From assembly GCA_044359155.1 (NCBI GenBank), contig JBIKMR010000192.1, positions 1 to 8,581 of the forward strand: 8,581 nt of DNA. Reading direction: 5' to 3'. Under the pieces are notes generated by a model that saw nothing but the letters and a program-made list of their open reading frames with translations, did not search any database and was not told where the DNA came from. Source of the DNA: WGMK01 sp044359155 (lineage in GTDB: Bacteria; Hydrogenedentota; Hydrogenedentia; Hydrogenedentales; JAEUWI01). The stretch's first letter is position 1, and the number at the start of each line of letters is the position of its first letter. This document shows, piece after piece, positions 5,521 through 8,581 of this stretch. A program made the position numbers and the translations under genes.

Positions 5521-6885
5521 ATGAGCCATCAAGAAGTTGTTGCCGCCGCGCTCCTGCCGTTGCCCCCCGGCCCGCCGCGATTGCGGACGCTGGTGGGGCT
5601 CTTCCGTTTCCTTACCGGCGGGGATCGCATCCTCAGCATCTCGACGGCGCTGCAACAATATGGCGACATTCTCCTGACGCGGCTTGGGCGCACGCAAATC
5701 TATTTCGTGTCGAACCCTGACATGGCGCAGGAGTGTCTCGTTACGCGGCACCGTGATTTCCAGAAGAGCGGCGCCTACTTCTTGCTGCGGTTGGTGCTGG
5801 GCAATGGCCTGTTGACGAGCGAGGGCAGTTTTCACCTGCGGCAACGCCGGATGATGCAGCCCGCCTTCCACCGTGAACGGCTGCGCGCATACGGCAATGC
5901 GATGATAGAGTTCTCCATGCAGGCGCGCGACGCCTACCAGGACGGACAAACCACGGACATGAACCGCGACATGATGCGGGTGACCTTGTACATTGTTGCC
6001 GAGGCGCTGTTTGGCACGGACGTGTCTGAAGACGCGCCGCGCGTAGGCAAGTCGCTGGATACGCTGATGGAGTTGGACGTGGTCTTCGCGAACCCCTTGG
6101 GCCCGTTCATCGCCAAGCTGCCGCTCCCCATCAACCGCAAACGAATCGGGATGACGCGCGATCTGGACGACGTGATGTACCGGATGATCAAGGCACGGCG
6201 CGCCAGTGGCGACACGGGCGATCTGCTGTCGATGTTGCTGGCCGCGCGCGACGAGGACGACAACACCGGCATGACGGACGAGCAGGTGCGTAACGAGGCG
6301 GTGACGTTGTTTCTCGCGGGACACGAGACGACGGCCAATGCGCTCACCTGGACTTGGTACCTGCTGGCCCAGCACCCCGAGGTGGAGGCAAGGTTTCACG
6401 CCGAGTTGGACCGGGTACTCGAGGGGCGCGACCCTACGCCCGAGGATTTCGGCAGGCTGGTGTACACGCGGCAAGTGCTGGCGGAGAGTATGCGGCTGTA
6501 TCCACCGATATGGGTGGTGGGGCGAGAGGCAGTCTGCGACACGCAGCTGGGCGGATACCACTTGCCCAAGGGTTCCCAAGTGTTCATCACAACGTACTTC
6601 GTTCATCGCGACCCGCGCTGGTACCCAGACCCTGAACGCTTCGACCCCGAGCGCTTCTCGGAAGAAAACAGCGTGCGCCGCCCGAAGTTCGCCTATTTCC
6701 CTTTCGGCGGTGGGAATCGGCTCTGCATCGGCGAAGGCTTCGCGTGGATGGAGGGGGTGCTCGTGCTCGCCACCATCGGCCAGCGCTGGAAGTTCCGGCT
6801 GGCCAACGACAAACCCGTGAAGCCCGACCCAAGCTTCACGCTGCGCCCCAAGGGCGGGCTGAAGATGGTTGCAGCGGCGCGGTAA
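5521..6885 (+). CDS. Cytochrome P450 (array member 3)
   Basis: The product has 454 residues. The start at ATG 5521 is backed by GGAG six bases upstream and by the matching MS-x-QEV start of the fourth array gene. Motifs in order: RQRRMMQPAFHRERL (107-121), I-helix AGHETT (266-271), K-helix E322/R325, PERF (376-379), and heme loop FGGGNRLCIG with Cys 402. There is no signal peptide, anchor or reductase domain, so it is presumably a soluble enzyme fed by an unlinked ferredoxin system. It is most like array member 2: blocks such as EDDNTGMTD, VTLFLAGHETTA, ESMRLYPP and the heme loop are identical. Its third codon positions favour G and T more than member 2, so the copies are not recent duplicates. 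The GH99-like gene follows 83 bases later on the same strand and could be co-transcribed. The substrate cannot be read from sequence. Confidence 0.95.
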   Translation: MSHQEVVAAALLPLPPGPPRLRTLVGLFRFLTGGDRILSISTALQQYGDILLTRLGRTQIYFVSNPDMAQECLVTRHRDFQKSGAYFLLRLVLGNGLLTSEGSFHLRQRRMMQPAFHRERLRAYGNAMIEFSMQARDAYQDGQTTDMNRDMMRVTLYIVAEALFGTDVSEDAPRVGKSLDTLMELDVVFANPLGPFIAKLPLPINRKRIGMTRDLDDVMYRMIKARRASGDTGDLLSMLLAARDEDDNTGMTDEQVRNEAVTLFLAGHETTANALTWTWYLLAQHPEVEARFHAELDRVLEGRDPTPEDFGRLVYTRQVLAESMRLYPPIWVVGREAVCDTQLGGYHLPKGSQVFITTYFVHRDPRWYPDPERFDPERFSEENSVRRPKFAYFPFGGGNRLCIGEGFAWMEGVLVLATIGQRWKFRLANDKPVKPDPSFTLRPKGGLKMVAAAR

Positions 6886-6968
6886 GTGGTGAAGCGCTTC
6901 CGGCAGGATATGAAGTAAGATTTCCAGCCCAAGTAACCATTCACGAACTGCCAGAAAGCGCGGCCCCC

Positions 6969-8294
6969 TTGATTCTTCAGAGAACTACCCTTGCCTTTTT
7001 TCTGGCAGCACTGCCTATCATCCTGGCCGGGCGCTTCGCGGCTGCGCTCTCCTTCGAAGAAGCCGTTGAAGGCATGAAGCCCTACACCGGGGAACATTTT
7101 CCCGGGGTTGACACCACCACGCTGACGGGCAAGGTGATGTGCGGATACCAAGGGTGGTTTGCCGCAGAGGGCGACAACATCAACCGTGGATGGGTTCATT
7201 ACGGTGGCGCCGATTTAGCCCCGGGGAACTGCACGATTGAGATGTGGCCGGACCTGTCCGACATGGACGACGACGAGAAATACCCTACGCCCTTCAAGCA
7301 TGCCGACGGCTCCACGGCCCATGTTTTCAGTTCGGGAAACCAGAAGACCGTGGAACGGCATTTCGCGTGGATGCAGCAGTATGGCATCGACGGCGTCTTT
7401 CTCCAACGATTCGCGTCCGACACGAACGACCCCGCGCGCCTGCACCACCGCAACGTGGTCACCCACAATGTGCAGGCGGGAGCCAACAAGCATGGCCGCA
7501 CCTGGGCGATGATGTACGACCTGTCCGGGCTTGGGCAGGGACAAATGGAAAAAGTCATCATCGAGGACTGGAAGCGCCTGGTGGACCGGGCAAAGATTCG
7601 GGAAGACAAGGCCTACCTGCACCACGAGGGCGCGCCAGTCGTCGCGGTCTGGGGCATAGGTTTCGAAGGCGACCGGGCCTATACGCTCAAGGAATGCATG
7701 GAGCTTGTCCGCTTCCTGAAGGACGACCCGGTCTACGGGGGCAACACTGTCATGGTGGGTGTGCCCACCTACTGGAGGGATCAGAAGCTTGATTCGCTTG
7801 AGCATCCTCTCCTGCACGAGATCATCAAGAAGGCCGACATCGTCAGCCCGTGGCTCGTCGGGCGCTACCGGAATCCCGAGGATGCGCGCAAAAACATTTC
7901 CCACTTCGCCACCAGGGACATTGCTTGGTGCAATGACCACGGGCTGGACTACATGCGCGTCGTGTTTCCCGGATTCAGTTGGCACAACCTGATGCGCGCG
8001 CGCGGCAAGGACAGCGAACTGGACGGCGTCAAGAGGCTCGGCGGGGAGTTCCTCTGGACGCAGGCGGTCTCCAACGAACGCGCCGGGGCAGACATGCTCT
8101 ATGTTGCCATGTTCGACGAGATAGACGAGGCCACGGCGATATTCAAGGTCAGCCCAAATCCCCCCGTGGGAGACAGCCCCTTCCTCACCTACCAGGATGT
8201 GCCCACCGATCACTACCTCTGGCTTACCGGACAGATTGGAAAACTGCTACGCGGCGAGACCCGCAACACCTACATCATGCCCGTTCGGGAGTAA
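6969..8294 (+). CDS. Secreted GH71/GH99-like glycoside hydrolase ('xylosidase' type)
   Basis: The product has 441 residues from TTG 6969. This start is chosen because it opens a good signal peptide: MILQRTTL, hydrophobic LAFFLAALPIILAG, then RFAAALS with cleavage near residue 25-28. The first ATG (7074) would remove it. No strong ribosome site is visible before TTG, so the start is the weak point. The mature protein reads as the GH71/99-like domain seen in PVC and Bacteroidota 'xylosidases': KVMCGYQGWF (55-64), RGWVHYGG, EMWPDLS, HFAWMQQYGIDGVFLQRF (131-148), IVSPWLVGRY (291-300), FPGFSWHN (333-340) and AMFDEIDEATAIFK (380-393). E384 and E387 in FDEIDE are spaced three residues apart, as in the GH99 catalytic pair, and are the likely active site. 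The substrate is probably a polysaccharide outside the cell; xylan specificity is only a database habit. It sits between two P450 genes on the same strand. Confidence 0.88.
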   Translation: MILQRTTLAFFLAALPIILAGRFAAALSFEEAVEGMKPYTGEHFPGVDTTTLTGKVMCGYQGWFAAEGDNINRGWVHYGGADLAPGNCTIEMWPDLSDMDDDEKYPTPFKHADGSTAHVFSSGNQKTVERHFAWMQQYGIDGVFLQRFASDTNDPARLHHRNVVTHNVQAGANKHGRTWAMMYDLSGLGQGQMEKVIIEDWKRLVDRAKIREDKAYLHHEGAPVVAVWGIGFEGDRAYTLKECMELVRFLKDDPVYGGNTVMVGVPTYWRDQKLDSLEHPLLHEIIKKADIVSPWLVGRYRNPEDARKNISHFATRDIAWCNDHGLDYMRVVFPGFSWHNLMRARGKDSELDGVKRLGGEFLWTQAVSNERAGADMLYVAMFDEIDEATAIFKVSPNPPVGDSPFLTYQDVPTDHYLWLTGQIGKLLRGETRNTYIMPVRE

Positions 8295-8407
8295 CCATGC
8301 CCCACTCGCGACCACACGCCTGCCGCTGGATATCCACTGATCGCCACCGCGCAATAATGCTAACCCAAGTGTAACGGAACCACTACCCCGCTCCCACTGT
8401 TCCCCTG

Positions 8408-8413
8408 TATGAT
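8408..8413 (+). promoter_or_regulatory. Candidate -10 element of P450 no. 4
   Basis: TATGAT lies 20 bases before ATG 8434 within a 139-base spacer that otherwise shows no hairpin or repeat I could confirm. There is no convincing -35 box. The surrounding GTATGATACCGC resembles the sequence before P450 no. 3. Confidence 0.3.
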
Positions 8414-8419
8414 ACCGCT

Positions 8420-8423
8420 GGAG
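8420..8423 (+). promoter_or_regulatory. Ribosome-binding site of P450 no. 4
   Basis: GGAG stands 10 bases before ATG 8434, slightly long but acceptable, and is the only candidate in the area. Confidence 0.5.
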
Positions 8424-8433
8424 ATAATCTGCC

Positions 8434-8581
8434 ATGAGCACCCAAGAAGTTATCGTTGCCCCGGCCATCCAGCCGCCGAGCCCGCCGCGTTGGCGGTCGT
8501 TGTTGGGGGCGGTGCATTTTTTCACGCGGGACCGCATCCTCAACCTGCAGGAAGTTCACCGGCTGTATGGTGACTTCGTGC
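8434..8581 (+). CDS. Cytochrome P450 (array member 4), N-terminal fragment cut by window end
   Basis: The frame is open from ATG 8434 to the last base and gives 49 residues beginning MSTQEVIVAPAIQPPSPP. They align without gaps of note to the start of array member 3 (MSHQEVVAAALLPLPPGPP): the proline cluster, the basic R-W-R-S-L-L segment, DRIL near 35-38 and YGD before the first strand all correspond. No heme or I-helix motif is inside the window, so the P450 call rests on this paralogue match and on position in the array. GGAG precedes the start by 10 bases. The protein should continue about 400 residues beyond the window if intact. Confidence 0.8.
   Translation, partial: MSTQEVIVAPAIQPPSPPRWRSLLGAVHFFTRDRILNLQEVHRLYGDFV

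Noticed and set aside
5002..6606. Open frame of 534 codons on the minus strand spanning two P450 genes and their spacer
   Set aside because: It crosses the palindromic repeat, overlaps two clear genes fully, and shows no family motif. It is a GC-driven shadow.
6744..6968. Upstream in-frame extension of the GH99-like protein by 75 residues
   Set aside because: It would lie mostly inside the end of P450 no. 3 in another frame and would bury the signal peptide.
7215..8213. Open frame of 332 codons on the minus strand opposite the GH99-like gene
   Set aside because: It is antisense to a well-supported gene and resembles no protein family that I recognise.

Overview
The window looks like a GC-rich chromosomal segment from an uncultured or environmental bacterium. 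The best taxonomic clues are the first and fifth genes. The first is the tail of a c-type cytochrome domain of the 'Pirellula/Verrucomicrobium type'. The fifth is a GH71/GH99-like secreted protein of a kind common in Planctomycetota, Verrucomicrobiota, Hydrogenedentota and Bacteroidota. A member of the PVC superphylum or a neighbouring phylum is therefore likely, but this is inference from gene content, not from a marker gene.

Left part (1-2402). A truncated heme-binding cytochrome c domain protein overlaps by 8 bases a secreted neutral-ceramidase-like protein, so the two are probably translationally coupled. The ceramidase-like gene converges on a minus-strand lipoprotein metalloendopeptidase (M23/LytM). 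The 25-base gap between their stop codons carries most of a 26-base perfect palindrome, which includes the ceramidase stop codon.

Right part (2450-8581). This is a co-directional tandem array of cytochrome P450 genes. Three are complete (2456-3826, 3935-5293, 5521-6885) and a fourth begins at 8434 and runs off the window. All three complete proteins keep the I-helix AGHETT motif, the ExxR pair, a PxR[FW] motif and the heme-cysteine loop, so they look functional. Between the third and fourth P450 lies a secreted GH99-like 'xylosidase' type protein. No ferredoxin, ferredoxin reductase, P450 reductase domain or transcriptional regulator is visible.

The spacers of the array hold interspersed repeats. 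A double-hairpin element (ATTCCTGC-GAAG-GCAGGAAT followed by a second stem) precedes P450 no. 2, which also lacks an ATG start. A roughly 132-base element with 12-base terminal inverted repeats and 10-base-phased TCTGCG units precedes P450 no. 3.

The most notable feature is the array of at least four diverged P450 paralogues in a bacterium whose other genes suggest polysaccharide and lipid turnover. Whether the enzymes form a pathway, or are independent duplicates, cannot be decided from the window.
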